From the IMG/VR virus record IMGVR_UViG_3300030329_001485, positions 1 to 48,813 of that record: DNA of 48,813 nucleotides; one strand, 5' to 3'. Shown here one piece after another: positions 1 through 6,840 of this stretch; position 1 is the stretch's first letter, and every line of letters begins with the position of its first letter. Position numbers and translations under genes: made by a program. The notes beneath the pieces are model-generated. The model saw nothing but the letters and a program-made list of their open reading frames with translations, was not told where the DNA came from and did not search any database. This stretch comes from a virus.

Positions 1-144
1 ACCTTCAGCATCCATCACAACTTCACTTGTGTCAGTTGTAATAACTTCTTCGCTACCTGGGACAGGTACTTCTTGTTCTTTAAATTGTTCGTCTTTGATT
101 TCTTCGACTGTATTCGGTAATGATTTATCTATGCTATCGACCAT
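1..144 (-). CDS. Partial N-terminus of a structural protein, possibly the portal
   Basis: The first 48 codons of a minus-strand gene that leaves the window at its left edge. The start is an ATG at 144, 20 bases downstream of the previous gene's stop. The visible part is strongly acidic (many Glu/Asp, with VPVPGSEEV near the middle) and has no membrane segment. It follows TerL and two small genes in the same transcription direction, where many podoviruses carry the portal gene, and marine phage portals can have acidic N-termini. The portal call rests on position and composition only. A scaffold protein is the main alternative. Confidence 0.5.
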   Translation of the reverse strand, partial: MVDSIDKSLPNTVEEIKDEQFKEQEVPVPGSEEVITTDTSEVVMDAEG

Positions 145-164
145 ATCTCTATCCTATTATTAAA

Positions 165-1583
165 TTACACCTTGACTGAAGTTATACCTCCACTAGGCAC
201 AGAAGTAAAGTCTTCTTGTTCAAATAGCTCAAAGCCCTCTGGCTGTATTTGAGGCAAACCAGCTATTTGTTGTTTTCTAAATTCTGGTTCTTGTCTCATA
301 CGTCTAGCATCGGTAGCTATTTGAGCATCTCCAGTTATATATGCTCCTGCTAAATCAAAAGGATTTCTTTCGCCTGCTTTTATAGCAGTGTTTATTGCCG
401 CAAGACCAGTTAATACTCCAACTGGTTTAATTACTTTACCTGCACCTTTTAAAACTTTTCCTATAGCTCTTCTTAAAGCAGGGTCTTTATAAAATTTTGC
501 TCCTTCTGTTAATAAAGTTGTAGGAGTTGGTGTTCTTCTACCTACTTGTTGACCTTGAAAAAACAAACTAATTCCACCAGGTAATTTATCAACTTGCTTT
601 CCAAATTTTTTTAAAATAGATTTTTTTTGAGCTTGATTTGTAGCTGTTTTATATTCTCTCTCTAATTGATTATTAATTCTAATTAAATTACGATTTGCAT
701 CCCGTAAAGAAACTTGATTGTTCCACCAATTATTTTTTACACCATAGGGGTGATGAACTTCAAAAGCACTTAAAACTCCTTTTTTACCTTTCGTTCTAGC
801 AGCATCTCGTAAAACAGTTCCAAAATTTTGTTCCTTTCCTCTAACTTTAACTCTTAAATTTTTTAAATCATTTTTTAATCTATATCCATCTAAAGCTTTT
901 TCATAAGTTCCTTTGCCAAACTTTTTATTTAAATAACTTTTCATTCCACCAAAAGAAATTCTTTCTCCTGTTTTAGTATCTAAAAATTTTATCTTTTTAT
1001 GATATCCATCTTTAGACCAAGCTTTTATTCCATCTTTATTTCTTGGTATTTTGTCTATATATTTTTGTTCAAGAACATACCTTCCATCTCCACTTTTGGA
1101 AGACCGGTATAAATCCATCCACACATTTTCTTGGGGTGTTGTACCTGGTGGAAAAAATCCACTTTTCTTATAAAAATTTAATTGATTTTTTTTATTTAAT
1201 ATAGCTATCTTTTCTCTATGCGAAGGATCTGTTTCATATTTTTTTCTAGCTCTTTCTAATATATTTATTTTTTCTCTTTTGTAGTAATCAGCTGCTCTTG
1301 CTTTTTTTTGTTTTACTTTAATAGGATCTTTGCTTTCTCTAATTGTTCTCTCTTTTCTTTGAACATACCTCTTACCAAGATACCTTGCTGTCTCATAATC
1401 AGGATCTGATTTAGGCATACCAAATTTATATTTTTTAAAATCTAATTTTTTTTTAGGAAATCTGCTTTTAATTTTATTACGTTCAGCTATAGGTAAAGGG
1501 TCAAGACCTTGCTCTTTAAAACTTAAACCACCTTTTTGATAACCCGGTCTTATTCTTTCAAGTATAGATATAAATTCTGACAT
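165..1583 (-). CDS. Basic structural-operon protein with a degenerate HNH-like patch
   Basis: 472 residues. The first ~140 are very Lys/Arg-rich and probably helical. Around residues 268-305 lies FEVHHPYG, then WWNNQ, then NLIRINNQLE, which resembles the His-Asn pattern of HNH/colicin-type nucleases but lacks a clear full metal site. Residues ~375-400 are a Gly/Ala/Val-rich hydrophobic stretch (KVLKGAGKVIKPVGVLTGL). The C-terminus is acidic. The ATG at 1583 overlaps the upstream stop as TAATG, implying translational coupling. The position between terminase and the possible portal suggests a virion-associated or packaging role. A cleavage function would be speculative. Confidence 0.6.
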   Translation of the reverse strand: MSEFISILERIRPGYQKGGLSFKEQGLDPLPIAERNKIKSRFPKKKLDFKKYKFGMPKSDPDYETARYLGKRYVQRKERTIRESKDPIKVKQKKARAADYYKREKINILERARKKYETDPSHREKIAILNKKNQLNFYKKSGFFPPGTTPQENVWMDLYRSSKSGDGRYVLEQKYIDKIPRNKDGIKAWSKDGYHKKIKFLDTKTGERISFGGMKSYLNKKFGKGTYEKALDGYRLKNDLKNLRVKVRGKEQNFGTVLRDAARTKGKKGVLSAFEVHHPYGVKNNWWNNQVSLRDANRNLIRINNQLEREYKTATNQAQKKSILKKFGKQVDKLPGGISLFFQGQQVGRRTPTPTTLLTEGAKFYKDPALRRAIGKVLKGAGKVIKPVGVLTGLAAINTAIKAGERNPFDLAGAYITGDAQIATDARRMRQEPEFRKQQIAGLPQIQPEGFELFEQEDFTSVPSGGITSVKV

Positions 1584-2101
1584 TATCTATTTCTTTTGTT
1601 AAATTCTTCAAAGAGCTGTCTGTTACCAGGTCTTTTAATTTTATTAGCTGTTGTTATAGACTTCTTACCAAATCTTTTTTTAATTTTTTTAATTGCACTT
1701 GCAACACCACCCTCTGCTTTATCTTCTCTTGGTTTCTTTTTATCTCTTAATCTTTGTGCAGCTTCTTTGTTTTGTCTATTCATCCTAGCTATTGTTTCTG
1801 CTTCTGACTCTTTTTTTTTAAACTTCTTTCCTATGTTTTCCATTCGTTTTTTAAACAAATCTCCTAGTCCTCTTTCTGTTTTAATTCCTTTTATTATTTT
1901 TGTTTTAGGAGGTTGTGGTCTTGCTTTAAATGGATTTGTAATTCTTTCTGGTGGGAATTGTATAATTTTACCTCTTACGGAATCGATAGCTTTCTGTCTT
2001 GCTTTCATTTTTATTTTTAACAAATCAAGACCTTTAGGCATAAAACCTTTAGCTGCCTTATAGGCGCTGACCATTAATTGTAAAGCTCGTAGATAAGTCA
2101 T
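1583..2101 (-). CDS. Basic GG-motif protein downstream of terminase
   Basis: 172 residues, highly basic. The N-terminal ~45 residues look helical and amphipathic. A central Pro-rich stretch (QFPPERITNPFKARPQPPKT) follows, then a charged coiled-coil-like part (ERMENIGKK to QRLRDKKKP) and AEGGVASAIKK near residue 130. The AEGG element resembles the short GG motifs seen repeatedly in the virion proteins at 30-33.7 kb. It overlaps both neighbours by TAATG junctions and so belongs to the terminase operon. I know similar proteins only as unannotated marine phage proteins. Likely virion-associated; function unknown. Confidence 0.6.
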   Translation of the reverse strand: MTYLRALQLMVSAYKAAKGFMPKGLDLLKIKMKARQKAIDSVRGKIIQFPPERITNPFKARPQPPKTKIIKGIKTERGLGDLFKKRMENIGKKFKKKESEAETIARMNRQNKEAAQRLRDKKKPREDKAEGGVASAIKKIKKRFGKKSITTANKIKRPGNRQLFEEFNKRNR

Positions 2102-3564
2102 TAGTAATAGTTATATGTCTTCTTAGCTTGCGCTTGATCTTTTTCGTCTTCTGGATGCATGATAAAACCTCCCTGTCTAAATCGCATCACGGCTTGAGTC
2201 ATTGAATCTACTAAGTCATCATTATCCCCATAGGGAAATGCTGCACACTCTTCTATCACTTCTTCTGCAAATTTTTCATCGGGCGCCCAGATTTGCCCTG
2301 ACTCAAATAACGGGGCAACGGCGTTTACTCTAGCATGTTTGTCATTTCCTTTGCTAGGTACATAATTTATAACAGGTATCCCCATCTTTCTCAACTCATA
2401 AGTTAAAGGTAATCCAGATGCTTTACCCTCTATGATAACCGTATCAGGATTCCAATACTTCCACTGATCGTAAGCCACCTTCTTAAGATCTGGAAACTCA
2501 AGTCGTTCTTTGTGGGCATCAAGTAGAATTAGATTCGGTCCGCTATCCTCGTTTGGATAAAAGACGCCCCACGTTGTAATAGCAGAATAGTCAGCGGTTT
2601 CTTTTTTGAGGAACGCGGTATCATAAGATTGTATAATGTGTTCTAATTTAGGCACATAACCCTTGTCCCATTCTTTCCACCACTCACGTTTAATAATAGA
2701 TCCTTCTTCTGCTGTTGGGTCTTGCATCCACTGTGCACTCCATTTACCAACCGAGATAGAAGCTTTAACACCTTCAAGTTCGTCTTTCTTCCAATACTCA
2801 GGCCATACAGGATTACCTGATGGAAGTATAGCTGGGAACTCAATGACTTCCCATTGATCTGATTTTAATTCTTTCTGTGCTTTGATCAACGCTCCGGTAA
2901 GATCTTTTGTATTCCATCTAGTCATAACCACTACAATAGAACCACCAGGTTGAAGACGTTGTCTTGGTCCTGATGTATACCATTCATAAGCTCTCTCTAG
3001 TGCTTGTGCGTTCAACGCATCTTGTTCCGAGTGTGGGTCATCGATAATCAGTAAGTCCGCACCACGGCCCGTGATTGCCGAGCCAACGCCGGCTGCGTAG
3101 TATTCACCACCTTGTTCGGTTTCCCATTTACCAGCTGCTTGACTGTCTTCTCTGAGTCTTGTCTTGAACACCTGTTGGTACTCCGCGCTATCAATTAAAG
3201 TTTTAGCTTTACGTCCAAAGCGGATCGCTAATTCAGTTGTGTGAGTTGTTTGTATAATCTTAAGATCCGGTTTACGTCCTACCATCCACGAGGGTAAGAG
3301 ATAAGACGCAAATTCAGATTTAGTATGCCTAGGGGGCATATTAATTATTAGTCGTTTACATTCACCATTTGCCAAACGATTAAATTTTTCAGAAATTTTT
3401 TTATGATGATCACCTTCTATAAATTCAGGCCAGACATGTTTTACAAAAGTAAGGAAATCAGATTTGACTTTGTTTTGAGTTTTCTTCTGGTCAAGTTTTA
3501 TAGCATACTTCATAAACTCTTTACGGACGTCTGATGGAAGCTTGTCTATAATTTCTTGTTTCAT
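2101..3564 (-). CDS. terL: Terminase large subunit (DNA packaging ATPase/nuclease)
   Basis: 487 residues, a normal TerL length. It powers DNA translocation into the prohead and cuts the concatemer. The N-terminal ATPase has a Walker A-like loop MPPRHTKS (76-83) and Walker B LLIIDDPH with D175/D176. The C-terminal RNase H-like nuclease has QSYDTAF (D315), VIIEGKASG (E379) and GDNDDLVDSM (D450/D453). All expected catalytic acids are present. The start at 3564 is followed upstream by ~300 bases of non-coding sequence. The small-subunit candidate is not adjacent: it lies about 5.4 kb away on the other strand (8948-9448). Confidence 0.95.
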   Translation of the reverse strand: MKQEIIDKLPSDVRKEFMKYAIKLDQKKTQNKVKSDFLTFVKHVWPEFIEGDHHKKISEKFNRLANGECKRLIINMPPRHTKSEFASYLLPSWMVGRKPDLKIIQTTHTTELAIRFGRKAKTLIDSAEYQQVFKTRLREDSQAAGKWETEQGGEYYAAGVGSAITGRGADLLIIDDPHSEQDALNAQALERAYEWYTSGPRQRLQPGGSIVVVMTRWNTKDLTGALIKAQKELKSDQWEVIEFPAILPSGNPVWPEYWKKDELEGVKASISVGKWSAQWMQDPTAEEGSIIKREWWKEWDKGYVPKLEHIIQSYDTAFLKKETADYSAITTWGVFYPNEDSGPNLILLDAHKERLEFPDLKKVAYDQWKYWNPDTVIIEGKASGLPLTYELRKMGIPVINYVPSKGNDKHARVNAVAPLFESGQIWAPDEKFAEEVIEECAAFPYGDNDDLVDSMTQAVMRFRQGGFIMHPEDEKDQAQAKKTYNYY

Positions 3565-3800
3565 AAATTTTTGTGCAGAATTTTTTTTGAGTTCTGTTTA
3601 ACCTGAAAACGATTTTATAGCCTATCTATATCTAAAACAAGGCATAAAGGTAATCTGAGTGGGACCCCTTTTTGCGTTTGGGGGGTGGGGTCAATTGTGG
3701 CAAAAATAAGACGGCATTTTTTTGGGACCCCTCGGCCGCACAACCTGTGGTTGTATTAAAAAAGATTGTGGCAAAATTGTGGCGCACAACCTGTAGTTGA

Positions 3801-3818
3801 TCGGCCCGTTAGGGCCGA
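3801..3818. terminator. GC-rich hairpin downstream of the 3863 gene
   Basis: TCGGCCC, loop GTTA, GGGCCGA: a perfect 7-bp stem. Read on the minus strand it follows the stop of the 3863-4093 gene. There is no U-tract directly after it, so it is an imperfect rho-independent terminator; a T-run appears ~35 bases further on. Confidence 0.45.
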
Positions 3819-3833
3819 CCCATTTTGGACACA

Positions 3834-3852
3834 CAGCCTATTGACTAGGCTG
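3834..3852. terminator. Hairpin just after the stop of the 3863 gene
   Basis: CAGCCTA, loop TTGAC, TAGGCTG: a perfect 7-bp stem starting about 10 bases past the stop codon on the minus strand. With the hairpin at 3801-3818 it forms a tandem pair that probably ends or stabilises the early transcript before the terminase operon. Confidence 0.45.
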
Positions 3853-3862
3853 GGAAAATATG

Positions 3863-4093
3863 TTAGTCCAAAAGCACCATATATGCTTTCGCATTATGTT
3901 GTCTAAACCAAGACAATCTATCTCTCATCTCCTGCCAGTGTTTGCTGGCACCTTCTCCAAGTTCCTTATCTTCTAATGTTGCCAGTGCTTCATGATAAAA
4001 AATTTCATCATGTTTCTTTGCTTCTTCTGGCGTTAGTTCAATAGATTCCCCAGAGAATCTATTACGTCTTGTGTAGTCTTTATTGTCCGTCAT
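3863..4093 (-). CDS. Small conserved marine-phage protein (76 aa)
   Basis: Acidic and Trp-containing: NRFSGESIELTPEEAKKHDE followed by WFRQHNAKAYMVLLD at the C-terminus. This looks like a small family I recognise from uncultured marine phages, with conserved RFSGESI and WFR..NAKAYM..LD motifs and no assigned function. The ATG at 4093 is preceded by AGAAAGGAAAAT, the same ribosome-binding block used by four neighbouring genes. It lies 10 bases after the stop of the 4104-4286 gene and shares its promoter at 4312-4340. Soluble, no membrane segment; function unknown. Confidence 0.75.
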   Translation of the reverse strand: MTDNKDYTRRNRFSGESIELTPEEAKKHDEIFYHEALATLEDKELGEGASKHWQEMRDRLSWFRQHNAKAYMVLLD

Positions 4094-4103
4094 ATTTTCC
4101 TTT

Positions 4104-4286
4104 CTAACTTTCGCTGTTTATTTCAGTTATGCTTTTACCCTTTAAACCCTCTTCATCTTTAAACTTTTTTATTATTGGTTTAAGTTCATCAGCATACTGA
4201 GAGTACTGAGGTTTGCTTTGATAATATATAAGTCTATGCTCTAGCGATTGTCTTATATATTTTATTTCTTTTATATTTAGTTTCAT
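4104..4286 (-). CDS. Small hypothetical early protein (60 aa)
   Basis: The start at 4286 (MKLNIKEIKYIRQ...) is chosen over an upstream in-frame ATG because it has AGAAAGGAAAAT directly before it and because the promoter -10 (4312-4317) lies downstream of the longer start. The protein is charged and helical (KEIKYIRQSLEHRLIYYQ), ending acidic. It is the first gene after a near-perfect sigma70 promoter and is co-transcribed with the 3863 gene. No family recognised. Confidence 0.65.
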   Translation of the reverse strand: MKLNIKEIKYIRQSLEHRLIYYQSKPQYSQYADELKPIIKKFKDEEGLKGKSITEINSES

Positions 4287-4311
4287 ATTTTCCTTTCTGT
4301 TTATGTGGGAT

Positions 4312-4340
4312 ATTATAGCATAATTATTCGGCTGTGTCAA
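4312..4340 (-). promoter_or_regulatory. Sigma70 promoter TTGACA-17-TATAAT for 4286 gene
   Basis: On the minus strand TTGACA (4340-4335), a 17-base spacer, TATAAT (4317-4312): a perfect consensus promoter. The -35 lies inside the end of the upstream gene. The GGGATA element (plus strand 4307-4312) overlaps the downstream edge of the -10, as at the neighbouring promoters. Confidence 0.85.
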
Positions 4341-4656
4341 GCTTATTTATTTCAGTTCTTGTATAACTTCCATATGCATATTCATACTTAACTTTCTTTG
4401 GGTCCTCGATTCGTGTTTCTAATGGCTCGGTTCTTGGTGCGAGTGCAATGACTCTTTGTGCGTTTGCATTCCAAAAATCAAATATACAAGATTGACTACA
4501 GAAATAATTAAATATGCTGTTAGGGTTATACGAATCATATTGAGTATTTTGTTTCACCTTTCTAGTCCTTAGAACCTTAGAACCTTTAGTCCCTCGAACC
4601 CTGTCTTGTGTTCTGTAGGTATGGCAATTCGGACCATGACACCAAAAATGGCTCAT
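4324..4656 (-). CDS. Zinc-binding small protein with two Cys pairs (110 aa)
   Basis: The N-terminus MSHFWCHGPNCH gives a C-x4-C pair plus His, and YFCSQSCIFDFW (around residues 51-62) gives a second pair C-x3-C, so one treble-clef or zinc-ribbon-like site is likely. A hydrophobic-polar IALAPRTEPLETRIE segment follows. I recognise this as a recurrent marine-phage family without known function. The stop at 4324 overlaps the promoter of the next gene downstream. The ATG overlaps the 4653 gene's stop by 4 bases. A DNA- or protein-binding role is plausible from the zinc site only. Confidence 0.75.
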   Translation of the reverse strand: MSHFWCHGPNCHTYRTQDRVRGTKGSKVLRTRKVKQNTQYDSYNPNSIFNYFCSQSCIFDFWNANAQRVIALAPRTEPLETRIEDPKKVKYEYAYGSYTRTEINKLDTAE

Positions 4657-4814
4657 TGAGGTAATCCCCCCAACATTGACGCAACACCCCCAACGGAAAT
4701 CAAGATGCCTAAATAGACATCTTGACTGTGTATTGCGTAAATTAATCCTAGCATGGCAACGGCAAAGCCAACTAATATCATTAATAATCTTCCTATTAAT
4801 TCTGCTTTATTCAT
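4653..4814 (-). CDS. Two-pass small membrane protein (53 aa)
   Basis: Start set at 4814 (MNKAELIGRLLMILVG) because that ATG overlaps the upstream stop as TAATG; the longer reading would extend far into the neighbour. There are two hydrophobic segments: ~7-25 (IGRLLMILVGFAVAMLGLIYA) and ~32-50 (YLGILISVGGVASMLGGL). The short loop makes a hairpin membrane protein likely. Size and topology are holin-like, but it sits with early genes rather than lysis genes, so the function is open. Confidence 0.65.
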   Translation of the reverse strand: MNKAELIGRLLMILVGFAVAMLGLIYAIHSQDVYLGILISVGGVASMLGGLPQ

Positions 4815-5002
4815 TATGTTCTGACCTTTGCCTCTCCGACAGCCATTCTCCAACCGTCATTATCTAAATCCCAATATACTAAACAAGGTGTGCCTTGTTT
4901 TGATACAAAAGATTTTCCTTTCGTTCCGTCTGGTTTATCATACTGACCTTTCCTCGTGATAAACTTGCCGTGTTTTTTTGCGTAGTAAGTTATGTAGAAC
5001 AT
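4814..5002 (-). CDS. Small basic early protein (62 aa)
   Basis: Start at 5002 (MFYITYYAKKHGKF) is preceded by AGAAAGGAAAAT; the in-frame upstream ATG lies beyond the promoter -10. The N-terminal half is basic and Tyr-rich. The C-terminal half has TPCLVYWDLDNDGWRMAVGEAKV, a compact beta-like pattern. It has its own promoter at 5031-5059 with an inverted GGGATA repeat. Family not recognised. Confidence 0.7.
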   Translation of the reverse strand: MFYITYYAKKHGKFITRKGQYDKPDGTKGKSFVSKQGTPCLVYWDLDNDGWRMAVGEAKVRT

Positions 5003-5030
5003 ATTTTCCTTTCTGTTTGTTATATGGGAT

Positions 5031-5059
5031 ATTGTAGCATAATATCCCATATGTGTCAA
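5031..5059 (-). promoter_or_regulatory. Promoter TTGACA-17-TACAAT with palindromic operator
   Basis: Minus strand: TTGACA (5059-5054), 17-base spacer, TACAAT (5036-5031). ATGGGATATT and AATATCCCAT form a perfect 10-bp inverted repeat with a 7-base centre, spanning the spacer and covering the -10 (5024-5050). An operator occupying the RNA polymerase site is the simplest reading. Confidence 0.85.
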
Positions 5060-5062
5060 GTC

Positions 5063-5305
5063 TTAAAGTTCGCCTCTATTTACTGACTTTGCAATATGAT
5101 TTGCTTTTTCTTGTTGATATTCTGCGTCTGCTACTTTTTTTTCTCCCTCAACATCTACAACGAAAAAAGTTTTATCTTCTTGTGTGTTTAATAGTTGAAG
5201 AGCTTTTAACTTCTCATTTATTATGTTGAAGTCTGTGTCTTGTGCCTCAACAGAATAACTATCGTCGCTGATAGTGAACTCTAGTCTTGATATTATTAGG
5301 TACAT
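5063..5305 (-). CDS. Small acidic early protein (80 aa)
   Basis: Start at 5305 (MYLIISRLEF) follows AGAAAGGAAAAT and lies downstream of its own promoter (5337-5365). The protein alternates beta-like segments (LIISRLEFTI, TFFVVDVEGEKK) with a helix (NIINEKLKALQLL) and a polar C-terminus. Acidic and soluble. No family recognised. Its independent promoter suggests it can be expressed separately from the 5369 gene upstream. Confidence 0.7.
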   Translation of the reverse strand: MYLIISRLEFTISDDSYSVEAQDTDFNIINEKLKALQLLNTQEDKTFFVVDVEGEKKVADAEYQQEKANHIAKSVNRGEL

Positions 5306-5336
5306 ATTTTCCTTTCTATTTGTTATTAATGGGATA

Positions 5337-5365
5337 ATAATAACATATCCCATTAACAATGTCAA
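5337..5365 (-). promoter_or_regulatory. Promoter TTGACA-17-TATTAT with palindromic operator
   Basis: Minus strand: TTGACA (5365-5360), 17-base spacer, TATTAT (5342-5337). TTAATGGGATA and TATCCCATTAA form a perfect 11-bp inverted repeat with a 9-base centre (about 5326-5356), again overlapping the -10. The arm spacing is 2 bases shorter between GGGATA and TATCCC than at the 5031 promoter. Confidence 0.85.
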
Positions 5366-5368
5366 GTG

Positions 5369-6343
5369 TTAATTTACACTTTGTTTTTCATATTGTAGTC
5401 TTGCCTTAATCTTATCTTCCCTTGATACGTTTTTGTTTTTCATACCTTTAATTAAGTTTGCAAGATTACTAGGGTTATAGATTGTTAAGCCAGTGGAATT
5501 AGTTTTAATTAATTCTGCTTCATCAACATGAACACCCAGTTCAGTTGCAAGTTCGATACCCTCACTTAGATATCTGTATGCTTTCAAACCGATTTTTAAT
5601 TGGTCAGTTTGTTTTATGATACTATCAATCCAAGTTTGATGTGTGCTTACAACTTTTGCTTTTGCCTCTCGCCACATTAAAAAGATTTGATATTCTTTTT
5701 TAGTGCAAGCGATTGCCCTTGACCTGCAATGACTTGTACCAATGACATCAAGTTCAAATTGATTATCAAAAGTTTTAGTCATACCAATGTTATCACAATC
5801 ACTACGATAATGACTTGACCCTTTACCTAAAAACTTATCGTTTGCTTCAATGTGTTTAGTTTTATGTGGGTTGCTATCCTTACCAGATTGCTGTGCAATT
5901 ATATCTGGGTTAAGACCTTTTGCTTTAAGTTCTTCCCTATAATATGCGTGTGCAAAATGTTTACTATCCTCATCACCACCATACTCGTTGCCATTTAGAT
6001 TGCCATACAATCCAAAGTCAAAATGTGATTGAGTTTCTTTTTTCTCACCCTCATTATCAACATCTTCGCTATGTGCAAAGTAAAAGCATTTATCTTTTGC
6101 TACTACATCACATGGGTCGCCATACTTCTTTTTAAACTTTCGTAGTACAGCTACATCATCACTAGGATAAGACCTATTGACAACGGCTTTTGCAACATCA
6201 AAAGCATGTCCTTGCATTTCATTGAAAGTCTCTCTCGCTTCCATGAAACCTTGTCGTTCCTGAGTGTCCTCTTTTTCGAATACATCTTTTATACGATTGT
6301 ATAATTTGTTTCTGTATTCGGTGTTCATACGTATTTTTTGCAT
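5369..6343 (-). CDS. Large early protein of unknown function (324 aa)
   Basis: The longest gene of the early cluster. An N-terminal helical part (RMNTEYRNKLYNRIKDVFEKE) is followed by a polar, Asp/Glu/His/Asn-rich middle (about 95-190) with a FYFAHSED segment, then ELDVIGTSHCRSRAIACTKKEY and a long helical C-terminal part. No signal peptide or membrane segment. The layout faintly recalls Nmad5 (nucleotide-modification-associated) proteins, but I cannot confirm motifs. The ATG at 6343 follows GAAAGGACAAT and a promoter interlocked with that of the divergent 6404 gene. Possibly an early host-takeover protein (inference). Confidence 0.75.
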   Translation of the reverse strand: MQKIRMNTEYRNKLYNRIKDVFEKEDTQERQGFMEARETFNEMQGHAFDVAKAVVNRSYPSDDVAVLRKFKKKYGDPCDVVAKDKCFYFAHSEDVDNEGEKKETQSHFDFGLYGNLNGNEYGGDEDSKHFAHAYYREELKAKGLNPDIIAQQSGKDSNPHKTKHIEANDKFLGKGSSHYRSDCDNIGMTKTFDNQFELDVIGTSHCRSRAIACTKKEYQIFLMWREAKAKVVSTHQTWIDSIIKQTDQLKIGLKAYRYLSEGIELATELGVHVDEAELIKTNSTGLTIYNPSNLANLIKGMKNKNVSREDKIKARLQYEKQSVN

Positions 6344-6368
6344 ATTGTCCTTTCTTTGTTTTTTATAC

Positions 6369-6402
6369 TTGACATATTATCCCATAATTGATATATTGTC
6401 AA
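6369..6402. promoter_or_regulatory. Interlocked divergent promoters with GGGATA operator
   Basis: Plus: TTGACA (6369-6374), 17 bases, TATATT (6392-6397). Minus: TTGACA (6402-6397), 17 bases, TAATAT (6379-6374). The -35 of each overlaps the -10 of the other by one base, so both cannot be used at once. TATCCC (6378-6383) lies centrally within ATTATCCCATAAT. The plus-strand start falls on the A of the ATG at 6404. Confidence 0.85.
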
Positions 6403-6403
6403 T

Positions 6404-6607
6404 ATGAAAGAAGAAATAAAAAATTGGAAAGATAAAAGAATAAACGCAATTAACAGGAAATTAAAAAAATTTCCTTGTCGTGAGTTACACGAATATTATT
6501 CAGACGAAGTGTATAGAATTTACAACTCACAAGCGAGTAATAAAGAAGAGTACAAAGCCCAAAATGAACACTGTTGTAAATTTACAACATTGACATATCT
6601 GGGATAA
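6404..6607 (+). CDS. Small early protein, predicted leaderless (67 aa)
   Basis: Lys-rich and helical (KEEIKNWKDKRINAINRKLKKF) with Cys residues near 25 and at 57-58. No family recognised. The ATG begins six bases after the -10, so the transcript would start at or within a base of the initiation codon and there is no ribosome-binding site. Its 3' end carries the promoter of the next gene. Small size, early position and divergent control from the 5369 gene suit a regulatory protein, but there is no clear DNA-binding motif. Confidence 0.6.
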   Translation: MKEEIKNWKDKRINAINRKLKKFPCRELHEYYSDEVYRIYNSQASNKEEYKAQNEHCCKFTTLTYLG

Positions 6608-6618
6608 TATAATATAAT
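6590..6618 (+). promoter_or_regulatory. Perfect consensus promoter TTGACA-17-TATAAT
   Basis: TTGACA (6590-6595), 17-base spacer containing GGGATA (6601-6606), TATAAT (6613-6618), then GTTGTT and the ATG at 6625. The predicted +1 is the A of the ATG. It lies within the last codons of the upstream gene. Confidence 0.88.
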
Positions 6619-6624
6619 GTTGTT

Positions 6625-6837
6625 ATGTTAAATAAAGTTCAAATAAAAAAAGTTCTCAAAGTTTTACTAAGAAAAAGTAAAGGTCTTAGTAGACTAGAGA
6701 GAATAGAAGAGATGAGTAGAGGGTTGTCAGCTTTAAATCTGATTGTCTGTCGTGACAAGCGATATAAGGGATTCAGTTTTATTGAAGATTCAACAATCGA
6801 CTACATCGACAGCTTGTTAAAAAGAGCTAGAGTATAA
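6625..6837 (+). CDS. Small basic early protein, predicted leaderless (70 aa)
   Basis: Basic N-terminus (KVQIKKVLKVLLRKSKGLSRLERIEEMSRGLSAL), then CRDKRYKGFSF and a short acidic helix (DSTIDYIDSLLKRARV). The helix-rich basic N-terminal half could bind nucleic acid, but I cannot match a known HTH pattern. It is driven by a perfect consensus promoter with no 5' leader. It immediately precedes the structured, GC-rich non-coding stretch, so that RNA may be co-transcribed with it. Confidence 0.7.
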   Translation: MLNKVQIKKVLKVLLRKSKGLSRLERIEEMSRGLSALNLIVCRDKRYKGFSFIEDSTIDYIDSLLKRARV

Positions 6838-6840
6838 TTA

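Larger units (their letters stand above)
3565..3862. other. Intergenic region upstream of terL with repeats and hairpins
   Basis: 298 bases with no convincing gene. It contains AATTGTGGCAAAA-type repeats (3693-3705 and 3765-3776, partial copy at 3776-3783), two CGCACAACCTGT blocks and three GACCCC/GGGGTC tracts. TTTTGGACACA (3823-3833) is the complement of an 11-mer in the other large gap at 10305-10315. Two perfect hairpins are listed separately. Read on the minus strand this is the leader of the terminase operon. I do not see a strong consensus promoter. The best is TTGTTT with TATAAA at 15-base spacing near 3613-3640, which is weak. Confidence 0.6.

Noticed and set aside
5369-6343. Assignment of this protein to Nmad5
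   Set aside because: Only a loose similarity in helical layout; no diagnostic residues could be confirmed.
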